From Raphanus sativus (lineage: Eukaryota > Streptophyta > Magnoliopsida > Brassicales > Brassicaceae), in assembly GCF_000801105.2 (NCBI RefSeq), contig NC_079514.1, positions 3,534,001 to 3,598,000 of the forward strand: a stretch of 64,000 nucleotides of DNA, written 5' to 3'. Numbering within the stretch: the stretch's first letter is position 1; each line of letters starts with the position of its first letter. Positions 1 to 13,371 of the stretch are shown here, in pieces. The notes below the pieces were generated by a model that was not told the DNA's origin, made no database searches, and saw only the letters and a list, made by a program, of their open reading frames with translations. The position numbers and the translations under genes were made by a program.

Positions 1-2200
1 TAATTGTATACAAATAATTACGATTACATGAGATCTGAAAACTTACCAAAATATTATATCTTGCTATACTGCTAACTATATCTTCTTCTTTTTTTACTTT
101 CTATATAACTAAATGTAAGTTCCATGTTTATCGTTTTCTGTAGGATCGTTGATTATTTATATTACAAATTCACAATATTCTAAAGTCCAGATTAATACAT
201 ATCTATGTTTTTACTAAAGGAGAATTTCAGGACATTTATCAACGTAATCTTATTTCGCCGAAAGGTAAAATATTAAAAAAAAGTTGTAAGAGAAAAACGA
301 AGGCCTCGCCGCGCACCTAAACATGCATGGCGTCTGATTGCCCTGACGGTGCCGACGGAATCTGACTTTGACTCATCCTCCCTTCCTATTAATCTTTGTT
401 AATCTTACTAGTAATTAGATTTATTTTGACCTTCCAAGTTTCAACACTATTTTATTTCTGCGAAGAATATGTTCTCTCATAGAAATCATAAACATTCCTA
501 GTGTTTTTTTTAAACATTCCTAGTTGATGTAAGAAGCAAGGTGAATCTATAACTATAATTAACAATTGATCTATATGAACGATGTAATGATCATCGTATA
601 ATGAATAATTATTTTATAGAAATCTCACATGGACACTAATGTCTTTCAATGCTGCTCCACATGAAATTATACACTACGAATGTGAAAATTTTGACTGAAC
701 TTTTTTAAAATTGATAATACATCTCTCCCACTCGAAATCAAATACTTTAAAAAACAAACCATTGGCAGTAAACTTTTTTAAAAAGTGATTTCGTTCTCAA
801 ACCATAGCATAATGCTGTCTCCATTAATATAATAAATGTATCTCGTGAGTCACAATGATGTAGGCAGAATTTAGAACATTAGTACGCCACGAGGAGGTAA
901 TGACGGTCTTAACTTGTTCATGGCTTTCCGCAAATGTATTTTCAATTTTCAACGTGAATATTCATTTTGTTTATTTCTATTGACAATTTAGTTAAACATC
1001 AATTCCAATCCATATTATATATTGTCAGTTTCGTATAAATAATAAATATGAACTTGGTGTCGATCACACCTTACACAATATTTATACACTGAAAATCGGA
1101 AATATTAGATTCTTCTAAAAGTAAACTCTGTATAGTTTTTAGTTATCTCCATGAGTAAAGTTAAATAATAAATTCATAAAATTTCATTGACAAAAAAATA
1201 AAGATATAAAATTTATAATATGATAAATGTTCCCCACTGAAGATGGAAAACGAAACCGCATACTAACTCATACTTGAGCTTAAGAACTCAGAAAACATAT
1301 GGTGAGAACGTAGTTGCGGTTATTCCACATAACATTCCATATTTATTTTAAAAAAGCATTCCATCTCTATTAACTTCTGAAAATTATTTCCACAAGTGGG
1401 AGTATATTTTCAGAAGTTTATATTAGGTTTTTTTTTTTAGGGTTTCTTTATATTAAACGAATCACACCACAAGTTTAACAAATTTTATGAGTCTTAAAAC
1501 AAAACAAACAAAAAATGAATACTTAAGTTTAATTTATTTACAGTTTGTAATAATATATATTTTTTTAAATATCATAAGTAACTTTTTATAAATTTATAAT
1601 GTTATTTTTTAAATATTATTAGTTTTTGGCATAATATTATTTATAAATTTGAACTCTTAATTATTAAAAACGGGGAGATACGGAATTAGACGACTCTCGC
1701 CCCACCTAAGCCGGCACTGAAAAATGCTATTATCATGCCTTTTCTTATATTCACAAAGTTGTTATCTATAGTAGAACAACTTTTGTTAGTTAAAGGCAGT
1801 ACACCAATCCAAAACCAAATATACAACAAGCCTTTCAAACGTAATCAACTATACAGAAACAGCCTGCTTAATGCGATTCGGTAGCTTAGCTTAGCAATAT
1901 AGTACTTTCTAAGAAAATTTCAACAGCCCTGCTAGTGCTCACTTTAGTTTATATAATAAAGTTAATACTCATTTCTGGTAACTAAATTCTAAACATATAG
2001 TTTAACCGATTTTAGTCGTGAACGAAACTGTTCTTTACATTTTAAATTTGAGTAGAAAAGGAAGCATGGCACCATAAATTACCTAATAAATGGAAATAAA
2101 AGGAATATAACTTTATTATTGTTTAAAAAAAAAATTAAATAGTATCACGAGGACCCGAGTGACCACTGACCAGTCCAACGCTACTTCCAGGAAGTTTCTC
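1..2200. other. AT-rich intergenic DNA upstream of the Ca2+-ATPase gene
   Basis: No open reading frame of useful length or recognisable domain is present on either strand. The stretch holds homopolymer runs and one small direct duplication bracketing a T-rich insert (489-524). The last few hundred bases must include the promoter of the downstream P-type ATPase gene, but no clear TATA box could be fixed. Confidence 0.6.
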
Positions 2201-2335
2201 CCTCCGTTTTTTTTTTCTTTTTTTTTTTCTCGAAAAAGCGACGGGAAAAATCAGTTTAGCAGAGAATCAGAAGAACAAAAGGGAAGTTGCTGAGAAACTC
2301 CTCCCCATTTCTCCCCCTTCCGCCGATAAATCCAG

Positions 2336-2823
2336 GTAAAAGCTGCATAGAAAACTTATACTTTACTCTTTCTTCTTAGATTTTTCTCTTTCCTTGTGTG
2401 TGTTTGTTTATTCCGATTCGCTCCTCTCCTGGCGCGATTCACGATGTTATCCTGCACGTTTGTTGGACTGTTCCTTGTTTCACTGAATCAGATTCTCCTC
2501 CTCGATTTGAATTTCGAATTTCCTGGAAAATAATACTCGTTCCTGTGATTTTTGGATTGTTCTCTCCGTTTCGGAAGTTTCGTTTCCTTTCGTTATCGGT
2601 GCTGCTGGTGAGTAGCGAGTTTGCGAATAGTTGTTCAGAAACGAGATTTGTTAAATCTGTAAATCTCCGAATCGTGTTTGGTAGTGTGAGGTTTATAGAT
2701 CTCGCTGGAGGTTTAGGTTTATGTTAAAGACGAGAACGCACAACGCGAAGAAACTGTTTCTAATTTTGAATTGTGTTTGTTACGTTTTTTTCCTTCCCCC
2801 TTAGCTTATTGGTTAATCAACAG
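2336..2823 (+). other. ACA10: Intron in the 5' leader of the Ca2+-ATPase gene
   Basis: A purine-rich leader (about 2210-2335) ends at CAG|GTAAAA and resumes after AACAG at 2824, 28 bases before the start codon. The intervening 488 bases are T-rich and contain only shadow reading frames. Leader introns next to the ATG often raise expression in plants. Assignment rests on splice-site matches only. Confidence 0.65.
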
Positions 2824-2851
2824 GTGTTATCTCTCCTGCGACTTTAAAGCC

Positions 2852-5800
2852 ATGAGTGGACAAGGACAGTTCAATAACTCTCCACGAGGAGAAGATAAGG
2901 ACGTGGAGGCTGGAACTAGCAGCTTCACTGAGTACGAAGAAGATAGTCCCTTCGACATTACCAGTACTAAGAATGCTCCCGTTGAGCGTCTGCGCCGTTG
3001 GAGGGTGAGAGTTGCATTTGTTTTTGATCTGTTAAGATGTATTTTTTTTTTTTTTTGTAATCCTAACGTTCTGGGAAAATAATTTGGGGTTGTTGTAGCA
3101 AGCGGCGCTTGTGCTTAACGCGTCTCGTCGGTTCCGTTATACTCTGGATTTGAAAAGGGAAGAAGATAAGAAACGGATGCTGAGGAAGATGAGAGCGCAT
3201 GCCCAAGCTATAAGAGTATACATAAGCTTTTGCTAGTAAATTTACTTGTATATCAACTCTTTAGGCAGTGTTTGACTAATGCTCATTGCTTCCTTTAGGC
3301 TGCACATCTTTTTAAAGCAGCTGCTAGCCGTGTGAATGGTAATTTTCTTATCATTCTCCTTCATTTTCTTTCCTTTATTCTGTTGTGTGAAGCACGTATT
3401 TTTTTCTCTACCAGTGTCATTGGGATTAAACGATTGCCATTTTGTAGCTTCTGTTGGCTGATGTTTATTTCTTTTTAGGAATTACAAGTACGCCTCCCTC
3501 TCCTGGTGGTGGTGATTTTGGTATTGGACAGGAGCAAATTGTATCGATATCAAGAGATCAAAATATAGGAGCTCTACAAGAACTTGGAGGGGTGTGTCTT
3601 TGCTTTAGCTCATATATTACGCGGCACTTATTTCCCAGCCATTAAACTTATTCATGTATGTTTATTATCTGTTTTATTTTATTAGGTCAAAGGGTTATCT
3701 GGCCTGTTGAAAACAAACTTGGAGAAAGGTATACATGGGGATGATGATGACATATCGAAAAGGAAATCTGCTTTTGGATCAAACACATACCCCCAGAAGA
3801 AAGGGAGGAGTTTCTGGGTATTAATACTTTAAATATTTGCCTTTTTAGGAGCTTCCAATAGGCTGAGATTTTTCCGCTTCAAGCTGTGGGGCTATTCCAG
3901 TTAATTAATCTCTAATTCTTTTTTTTTTTACTCATGTGTAACAGAGGTTTGTTTGGGAAGCTTCTCAAGATCTTACTTTGATCATACTGATTGTGGCAGC
4001 AGCTGCTTCTTTGGGATTGGGAATAAAGACCGAGGTATTCTGTTTAGGAACTGGTACATTATATATTCTCAGCGCATGCCTTGAAAAATTTGGTCCTTTT
4101 CTAAGTGACAGTTTTATAATGTAGTTGACGAATTATTAGAAAACAAGACTTTCCAGGAATATAAAACAATTTTTTCTGTCTTACATACACTGAAGCTATT
4201 GACTTGTACTCATCCTTTGCTCTACGAGGGTAGAAAGTTGTTTTATCTCCATTATGCAAAGTTTTACAGTTTTCTTAATCTTTCCTGAGCTTTCGGTATC
4301 TCTCTTGCTGCCTTCTTAGGGTATCGAAAAAGGATGGTACGATGGCATCAGCATTGCTTTTGCCGTTCTTCTTGTCATTGTGGTGACAGGTATTGTTATT
4401 CTTACTGAACCTGATTTCACTCATATGTGATTTCTGCATGCGTTATACTAATTTCTATACATTTTCCCTTGGCAGCTACCAGTGATTATCGCCAATCTCT
4501 ACAATTTCAGAACTTAAATGAAGAGAAAAGGAATATACGTCTAGAGGTGAGAGCTTGGATGATCATGCACCTAATGGATGATATCATTTTTGCTGGTTTA
4601 ATTTTTGGAAGTACATCGTGCACATGCTTAGGTTACCCGCGGTGGGAGAAGAGTTGAGATTTCAATTTATGACATTGTGGTAGGCGATATCATACCTCTC
4701 AATATTGGTGATCAGGCAAGTTGCACGAATTTATCAATGCAGTAGCTCTATTTCTAATTTCAGTATAGATAAAATTTGAAAATGATTTCCTTAGGTACCT
4801 GCTGATGGAGTTTTAGTTGCTGGCCATTCTCTTGCGGTTGATGAGTCCAGCATGACGGGGGAAAGCAAAATTGTATGATTTACGCTCTGCCTATGCATTT
4901 TGCAACGATGCCATCTTTGCATTTCATGTATCTGAGCAATCTGTTTCTCGCAGGTTCAGAAAAACTCTACTAAGAATCCATTCCTAATGTCTGGTTGTAA
5001 AGTTGCAGATGGCCATGGCACAATGTTGGTAAGACTTCACGAACACTAACTTTTACTTTCTGTGACAGAGCAACTGTTGTCTTTCTAAAGAAAAATTGGA
5101 GAGATTTTTAACTGTTTCTTTAGTTGGATTCTCTGCAGCAAAACATGTTTTTAATGAGAAAACTTGACTCGGAGGCTTCAAAACTTCTGATAAGACTAGT
5201 TTATCTGAATTTTCTAAAATTTATCTTCAAAACTCAGGTTACTGGGGTAGGGGTCAACACTGAATGGGGTTTACTAATGGCTAGCGTCTCAGAAGACAAT
5301 GGGGGAGAAACACCATTGCAGGTGAGTAACAACCTTTTATCTGTTCATATTTTTCTGGTTTTTGTTGCTCAATATTCATACATACTTTGCTTCCTTCAGG
5401 TACGCTTGAATGGTGTTGCAACATTTATCGGAATTGTGGGGCTTACAGTTGCTGGCGTTGTATTATTTGTCCTTGTCGTTCGGTGCGTTAAAAATTTCTT
5501 TCTGACAACTAAGAACCACGTGGAGTAAATGTCACTGGTCATTGAACGAATCTTTGTTCTCTGCAGCTACTTCACTGGTCACACGGAGGATGCAAAAGGA
5601 GCCCCACAGTTTGTTGGAGGACAAACAAAATTTGATCACGTGCTAGATGATCTTGTTGAAATCATCACTGTTGCAGTAAGTGTTTCTTAGAAGAAATCAG
5701 CATGTCTAATACCATTTTCAGCTTCTTGTTCATTCAGCTCAACCTGTTGAATATTGTAGGTTACAATCGTTGTAGTGGCAGTACCTGAAGGGCTACCTTT

Positions 5801-8800
5801 GGCTGTTACCTTGACGTAAGTCTAATCTTCTATATATGCTTTGGCCTCTTAATTACATGGTCACTCAAATTAATAGAAATTGATGGTTATGCTGTAAAAT
5901 TCACTAGAACGAGTTTGTCTTTCGCGACTGATCTTTTCTACTTCTTACTGGCAGTCTTGCCTATTCCATGAGAAAGATGATGGCAGATAAAGCTTTGGTA
6001 TGTATCTTGTTATTTTGGGACTCGATTACAAATCCATATAGGGAATGATATTGGCAGCTTATACGAAGTTTAATTTCAGGTGCGCAGGCTTTCCGCCTGT
6101 GAGACCATGGGCTCTGCAACAACAATTTGCAGCGATAAGACGGGAACTTTGACCTTAAATGAGGTGAATCTTAGTGCTCTTCCTTCTTTTTTATTTGCTA
6201 ACACACTAACAATAAGCAAATATAAAGTCTTTCAAGTTACAGTTTTGGTACGCACTTTCTTTGCTAAGCTTCTGCTACTTGAATTGTGTGCCTAACAAGC
6301 GAAACGTCTAATACTTTCTATTTTCGCAGATGACTGTTGTTGAGTGTTATACTGGGCTTCAAAAGATGGATTCTCCGGACAGTAGCTCCAAACTGCCACC
6401 TACTTTTACATCTTTACTTGTTGAGGGAGTTGCTCATAATACAACTGGCAGTGTGTTTCGTTCTGAAGTAGGATAAATTCTTTGGGAATTTAACTGATTT
6501 TCCATTTGTTATCTACCTCAGTTGATTTAATTTAATTGTGTATATGTGCTTGGTGAAAACAGAGTGGTGAGATTCAGGTTTCTGGATCGCCAACAGAAAG
6601 AGCAATTCTCAATTGGGCGATAAAGGTTTACTTTCCCGCTAGATCTCCCTGGTTCTAGTTTATATTAATGTGCGGAGAACTAATCCTTCGATTTTTTTTT
6701 TTGAGCTCTGCAGTTAGGCATGAATTTCGATGCCGTTAGGTCTGAATCTTCTGCTGTACAGTTTTTCCCATTCAACTCAGAGCAGAAACGTGGAGGCGTA
6801 GCAGTGAAATCAGTACTGTGTTTCTATATTCTCAACATCCTTTGCTATTTTAAAAAAAAAGATTTCTCGTTTGTGGATGTTTTCCCCTTGTTAATCAGCA
6901 TCCTAATGAACTTTTAAATTCAGTTTCAGCCAGATTCGAGTGTCCATGTTCACTGGAAAGGCGCTGCTGAAATTGTTTTGGGTTCCTGCACACACTATAT
7001 GGATGAGAATGAGAGTCTTGTAGATATGAGTAGCGATAAGGTTGATTACTGAGTCTCTTCATCATAATTTGTCGTAAAAACTGTCTTGATTCAAAACCGT
7101 TTGCTTACTGCAAGTTCGAGTCAAAACTACTTTCTATTTGTTTTTTCTTTGTATGCTATGAATCCCTTGTACCCGAAATCAGTGCCAAATTTGGTAATGA
7201 GAGTTTTGATATAATACTTGTTTTTCCTCTGAATCAATTCTTGTTGTTTCAGATGGCCGAGTTAAAAGATGCTATCAATGATATGGCTGCAAGGAGTCTC
7301 CGTTGTGTTGCAATTGCCTTCAGAAATTTTGAAGCGGATAAGATTCCAACTGATGAAGATCAACTTTCTAGATGGGTATTACCTGAGGATGATCTTGTAC
7401 TGTTGGCTATTGTTGGTATCAAGGTAAGCAGTACTTAGAAAATTCTTGTGATACTCCCTCGTGTGATTCTGTAGACCATGTTGGTTGGTTAATATTAAGA
7501 AGCATTACTTATTGCAACTTTTCGTACATTGTAGGATCCATGTCGCCCAGGTGTCAAAAATTCAGTTCTACTATGTCAACAAGCTGGAGTCAAGGTCCGT
7601 TGATATCCAATATGCTTCTTTCCCTGAGAGTTTCCATTTATATTTTGTTTATTTTCTAGACTGCTCTGTTTTTCATAAGCGTGTATTCTAATTTCCACTA
7701 TTGGCCTCAGGTTCGAATGGTGACTGGTGATAACATTCAAACTGCCAAAGCCATTGCACTGGAGTGCGGTATATTAGCTTCAGACTCAGATGCTAGTGAG
7801 CCTAATTTGATCGAAGGAAAAGTATTCCGATCCTATTCAGAAGAAGAAAGAGATAGGATTTGTGAAGAGATATCTGTAAGAGCCTTACGACTTAGGTTGT
7901 GATCGAAGGCAGTAAGTTATTAACGGTACCTGATGACATTGTTTCTGAACTTGAAGGTAATGGGTAGATCTTCACCCAATGACAAACTTCTTCTTGTGCA
8001 ATCGCTGAAGAGAAAGGGACACGTCGTGGCTGTGACTGGTGATGGAACCAATGATGCTCCTGCACTGCATGAGGTTCAATCAATAACAGACCTCGTATAT
8101 GTAACCTCGAAAGAACACTATTAATATTGAGGATCAAACATTCTCTCTTGTCCCCTGAATTTCAGGCAGATATAGGTCTCTCTATGGGTATCCAAGGCAC
8201 TGAAGTTGCAAAGGAAAAGTCAGACATCATTATCTTGGATGACAACTTCGAATCCGTTGTGAAGGTTGGTATCCTTTGGGGGTTTTATGATCTTTATAGT
8301 TATCGTGAGTTGGATATTCATTTTGGTAATGGTATGATTCCTCTAGGTTGTCCGTTGGGGTCGGTCTGTCTATGCCAATATCCAAAAGTTCATTCAGTTT
8401 CAGCTTACCGTTAATGTCGCAGCTCTTGTCATTAATGTCGTGGCTGCCATATCCTCGGGTGATGTTCCTCTAACTGCAGTACAGGTTCGATATGTTAAAT
8501 TTATTCTGTCTCATCTGCACAAAAGCATTCACTGTTAGTAAAGACTGGTATCCCCTATCTTTGTAGCTCCTCTGGGTCAATCTTATAATGGATACTCTTG
8601 GGGCTCTTGCTTTAGCCACCGAACCACCAACCGATCACTTGATGGATCGAGATCCTGTTGGCAGAAGGTACGACTTGAGCTTGAGCATGTATGAAGTCCG
8701 AGTAATCTCAATTTGTCTTCCCATTTACGTATCTATCTCTTGTTTACAGAGAACCTCTCATCACAAATATCATGTGGAGAAACTTGTTTGTACAAGTAAG

Positions 8801-9737
8801 TTAACTTCTTTTTCTTCTTTCCATCACTTGTTTAAAGACCACGTTTATCTAACACCCTTATCTGCTGCTCCAATTGTTTTTGCATATGATTAGGCGATGT
8901 ACCAAGTGACAGTCTTGTTAGTCCTCAATTTCCGTGGAATAAGTATCCTTCAACTGGATCATAAGCCCAACGCCGAGAGAGTGAAGAATACAGTCATCTT
9001 CAATGCATTTGTGATCTGCCAGGTAAAAAGATAGACACTGACTCCTCCTCTGTATTAAGAAAAAAGCTTGGACACATAAACTTAATTATAATTATGGTTA
9101 GATCTTCAACGAGTTCAACGCACGAAAGCCAGATGAATTCAACATTTTCCAAGGAGTTCTTCGTAATCACCTCTTTGTTGGCATCATCTGTATCACCATT
9201 GTGCTCCAGGTACTAATCCTCCCTCTCTGATGTTCCTGTTCCTGCAGGGTAAATTCATTTACTTATTCAATATATTCATCTGAGACATACATTACTGTTT
9301 AATAGGTAGTCATCGTCGAGTTCCTTGGAACATTTGCCTCAACGACTAAGCTTGACTGGGAGATGTGGCTCATCTCGATTGGGATTGGTTCCATCAGGTT
9401 TGTTTGTTTATCATGTGTACGATTTGGTTTGCTTGGTTTGAGGTTGAACATTTCAGACTCATCATCAAAGAGATTTGTTTACACGTGAAAACGAGAATTA
9501 TTATATATTCATATTTTGTCAACTCACCAGAGAGATTTTTGTCTTATGAACAGTTGGCCATTGGCGGTGATCGGAAAATGCATACCGGTTCCAGAAACTC
9601 CGGTCAGCCAGTACTTCAGAATAAACCGGTGGAGAAGGAATTCATCAGGTACGTAAAGTTACCATAGATGCGTTTAGAAAAGCTATAGTCTCGTTACTAA
9701 AATCTTTCATATGTTCTGTTAACTTTTTTCAGGTTAA
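2852..9737 (+). CDS. ACA10: Autoinhibited plasma-membrane Ca2+-ATPase (P-type IIB, ACA8/ACA10 clade)
   Basis: This is a calcium pump that exports Ca2+ from the cytosol using ATP. Thirty-four coding exons join in frame to 1072 codons, close to the roughly 1070 of Arabidopsis ACA8/ACA10; the last exon carries only the final base pair of a Gly codon and the TAA (9733-9737). The N-terminal autoinhibitory, calmodulin-binding region lies at about residues 45-75 ([18 protein letters not shown]). Visible P-type motifs are PEGLP (442-446), the phosphorylated Asp485 in CSDKTGTLT, and TGDGTNDAP with Asp792 and Asp796. Membrane helices lie either side of these. Introns are 70-290 bases with GT-AG ends, except 4716-4794, which starts GC. 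ACA10 is preferred over ACA8 because the neighbours match At4g29890-At4g29850. Promoter elements were not resolved. Confidence 0.95.
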
Positions 9738-10428
9738 TGATTAGTTTGGAACGAGAAGACAGTTAAAAAATATATATACCAGAAGTGGATTTTAGTGGTA
9801 TCCCGACCTGTGAATACATTTTGTACTCTCTCTCTCTCTCGAATTACTTTCGCAAGATGCTCTAGTATCGTTTAAGTGCATAAAACAAAATGCAAAATAT
9901 CACCTATTTTCGTTTAGTTGCTATTACTGTTACCTTAAATGTTCAAACAAAAAAGTGAACTAGCTGACAATGTGTCCAAAGTGAATCGATCTTTAGTAGC
10001 TGATATAAATTTCAATATGGCTGAGTAATTAACAGACCATCACTTTTTTATTTGAAGTCTCGAGACTGTCCTGATGCTAGTCCAAAGTTGAAAATTGGAG
10101 GACTTTATTTGGTCTCATTTAAAATTCCCATATAAATAAATCAAACACAGTGTTCACAACTAACTGCTGCATAGAGTTGGAACTATGAAAAATTTAGAAT
10201 AGATATAAATTAAAGTATGAAAATTTGAAAATTTAATTATATTTTCTGTACAAGGCATAAAATAGTTTCTGAGACGGCACTGGAAAGAGGCTTCACTATA
10301 TGCCCTCAGTGCAAAGGGAGTATACATGTAGAATATTCACATACATATAAACATATATGGTACAAGTGTAGATTTGCATGCATTGGTATCATATATATAC
10401 ATAAAAAACATATATATATACAAGAGTT
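9738..10428. other. Convergent 3' intergenic region
   Basis: This AT-rich stretch separates the tail-to-tail ATPase and Rieske oxygenase genes and holds their 3' untranslated regions. It contains a short CT run near 9829-9840 and ATAT-rich DNA near 10340-10420. No gene was seen. Confidence 0.6.
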
Positions 10429-12558
10429 TCAGAGTTTGAGATTCTGATGTAGCAGACAGTGGAAATGGTGCATTGCTTTCTCCACAAGAGCATATCTTCC
10501 TTTGTCATAAGCTGGAGACTCAAGACCCCTTTGAACATTCTCACACAACACAACATCTTCCATCTGATTCACCAAAACCATAAACTCAAAATCTCCAAAA
10601 CATAAAAAAAAACATTATGTTTCAGTATAACAAGATAATCATTTTATTCTGGTACCTGAACTCTCTCGCTCTCTTCAAGACTTCTCTTGATGAAAGCTTC
10701 ATCATCCTATTTCCAAAGTACAATTTACAAAGATTCATACTACAGAGCCACGCTATGTATATTGGTTTGTTTTCTTACCTTTAAAGAAGGATCAAGAAAA
10801 TAGTCGAAGACAACTTTGCATTTCCTTGGTCCTAAAGGTATCACTAGATTCGTGTCCATCCATGGTCCATACCTTTAAAACATCATAGTCCATTCCAGAG
10901 TGAGTCAAAGTCCATTAGAAGATGTGAAAAATCAAAACTTTGACGTCTGTTTTTACCTATTAATCATGAAATTAGGGTAGACGAATGCGTACAGAGCTTG
11001 AGAACCAAGCCTATCGAAGCCATCTTCAGCCTTGGATCCACCACCACCACCACCACCACCACCACATGCTTGGATACTAACCCTTTCGAATAACTGATAT
11101 CTTGAAACATACAAAGCCTCATCTTATTAACAATTGCAACTAACCAGAGATTAAAGTTTGGGTGTGTGAATATAACCGTTGTAGAATAGGAATCGAGGTC
11201 TAGGCCTGACATTAAACCTTTATGTGCGTAAGGTACATGATAGCCACCATCTAAGTAGTTATCACAGAACACCTGCCAAAAAAACAATCTTTTCTTGAGT
11301 TCTTTCTTATAACTTGAAAAAGAGAATGTGTACTCAGGACAACAAGAGATCATCATCACCTTCCAGTTACAATCAATAGTGTACTCACGTCTACAAATGA
11401 AACTAAGCGTGAAAGCATCATCAACTCCACTTTCGCTCAACCTCCCTACAGAAGAACCTAGCCATTCAGATGCCTCCACCACTGATCCATCACTCTCAAC
11501 ATCTTCTTCCTTGTTCGATTCATCTTGAGCCACCTTGAGGAGAACAAAAGGTCCCCATATAGCTACCGTAAGAGGCTTGAGTCCCATTTCCTATTTCCCC
11601 AAAACAGTCGAATGTGAAAAATATCAAATTCTTTTAAAAAAAAAAAAAAAAAAACTATACTACACATTAAATCAAAGTAAACATACATTCAAAGGAAAGT
11701 TATGTATCCCAGTCATTCTAGTAGCTTTGACAAGCGATCCATTCAAGGCATAAGTCCATCCCTACCAAAAAAGAATGAGATAAAAATGACTCAAAACTCA
11801 TATTCGTTCAGTTGAGTTTACTTGAGTAACAAGTCTGTTGCGACTAAAGAAGCTTAGGTTTACGTGATAAGGGCAAACAAAGCAAGATTTTTTCCCACAT
11901 CCAGAAGCCAAGATAGAGGCATGGTGAGAGCATACGTTATGGAAAGCATGAATCTTTCCATCATCATCTCTGCACACCACAAACTCCACCTCCCCAAGCC
12001 TGCACATATCAACAAGAATCAAAATAGTAAAAACGTAAGAACCTTTCTTTCAATATGTGGGTTAAAGTTACCTCCCGGTGAAAAAGTGGCGATTATCCTT
12101 AATCTGATCAGAGTATCCTGTTACAACAGTAATAAAGTAAAAATCTTTAAGAAACTGTTAACACTCAAATGAAGCAACTCCGAACCTACGGCTTGCCATC
12201 CTCCACCATAGAAGACTCGATCGAGCTCATAACGGTGGAACTGATGATCAGTGTACCACGAGCTCGGAGGAGTCGACGCTCTCTCTACCGGAATCTCCGG
12301 ATCAAACTCCTCCACCAGGTTACTGATGATACTTGAAGCAGCACCGGAGACTCTGCCGCTGCTCGAAGAGGTTGTACAGAACAGAGTCGGGTGGAGGAGA
12401 CATTTTCGTCTTCTCTGACGGTCAAATTGAGAGACTGAGAAACCGAAATCAAAACGGGTTTTGAGGTATCCATTGGTGGTCGTGGATATCAGAGTTGATG
12501 ATAGAAACTCTGGCGTTATCGTGGCCATCATCGTCATCACCGCCATGCTCTGTTTCAT
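10429..12558 (-). CDS. Rieske-type iron-sulfur oxygenase, choline monooxygenase-like
   Basis: Ten exons join in frame to 457 residues: 12558-12186, 12117-12072, 11999-11864, 11761-11687, 11590-11360, 11272-11177, 11093-10957, 10872-10779, 10706-10656 and 10563-10429. The Ser/Thr/Arg-rich N-terminus looks like a chloroplast transit peptide. The Rieske [2Fe-2S] ligands are C163-x-H165 and C182-x2-H185; the mononuclear iron site appears in DNYLDGGYHVPYAH with H299 and H304. The family oxidises choline to betaine aldehyde in spinach, but the Arabidopsis counterpart (At4g29890) is not known to make glycine betaine, so the substrate is open. A run of nine glycines, eight encoded by tandem GGT, lies in the C-terminal domain. 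In-frame Met codons a few residues downstream are alternative starts. Confidence 0.9.
11037..11063 (-). repeat. Coding GGT trinucleotide microsatellite (polyglycine)
   Basis: Eight perfect GGT codons followed by GGA encode nine consecutive glycines between Cys and Ser in the catalytic domain of the Rieske oxygenase. Being a trinucleotide repeat it can change length without breaking the frame, so length polymorphism between accessions is likely. Confidence 0.95.
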
Positions 12559-13371
12559 TCCGAATGGTCGTTAAAATTTTCGGACACAACCAAGTTACTA
12601 AACTCTTTTTAAAATAACTCGACCGGTCCTGTCTGATTGATTCTACCGCGGTCTGAAATGTTACTCAAAATTTTAATTGTTTTACCATTAAAACTGAGAA
12701 ATATATTAATTAGTTTTTTTTTTACAGTTTGACTTGCTAATCTAGTATATGATAAATTCTTTAAATTAATAAATATTATATTAAAATTAAACTGAGAATA
12801 TTTTAATTTATTGAATTTTACATGTCTAATCTCATTACTTATTTGCGATATTCTCATTGGTTTAAATGTAGAAAGACTGAGAAAACAGAATCTTGTTAGT
12901 ATTTGCTTTCTCAATTTTTTCACACAAGACTATATGGTAAAAAGTTACTAAAGTAACCGAACTCATCATAATAATGGAAATAAAGCTGGTTATAAAAAGA
13001 AATAAATATTACTGATTCGAACAGTGGTAATTAAATTAAAATGATTTTTTGTTACTTATGAAGGTAAGCTGAGAGCTGACCATTTTTATGTGAAGTAAAA
13101 AAAACTTGGTAACGCATAACTCTCTCTCCTTCATTAGTTAATCACCATCTTTTATTTCATTGATCTCTCAAGTAACTAAATTTCCGAAAACTATTCATTT
13201 CCTCAAAAGCCCACCAAAGTTTCTCCTCCATACAAAATCATTTGTGTTGCCATTATAAAGCATGCAGAAGAATCACTCTCATTCAACATCAAATCATCAT
13301 ATTATCATCTCTTCCTCTAGAAAAAACTAAGAAAATTATAAACACATACATACATTACACATCTATTCAGG
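12559..13371. promoter_or_regulatory. Bidirectional promoter region between Rieske oxygenase and PIRL7-type genes
   Basis: This is the 813-base head-to-head spacer between two divergent genes. A TATA-like TATAAAG lies at 13254-13260, 112 bases before the + strand ATG. No equally clear TATA was found for the minus-strand gene. The centre is AT-rich with poly(T) runs. No further gene was seen. Confidence 0.55.

Noticed and set aside
2398..3082. Open frames in the region before the ATPase ATG
   Set aside because: The first lies within the 5' leader intron; the second joins leader and first exon in the correct frame, but its upstream part is intronic and the ATPase starts at the Met at 2852.
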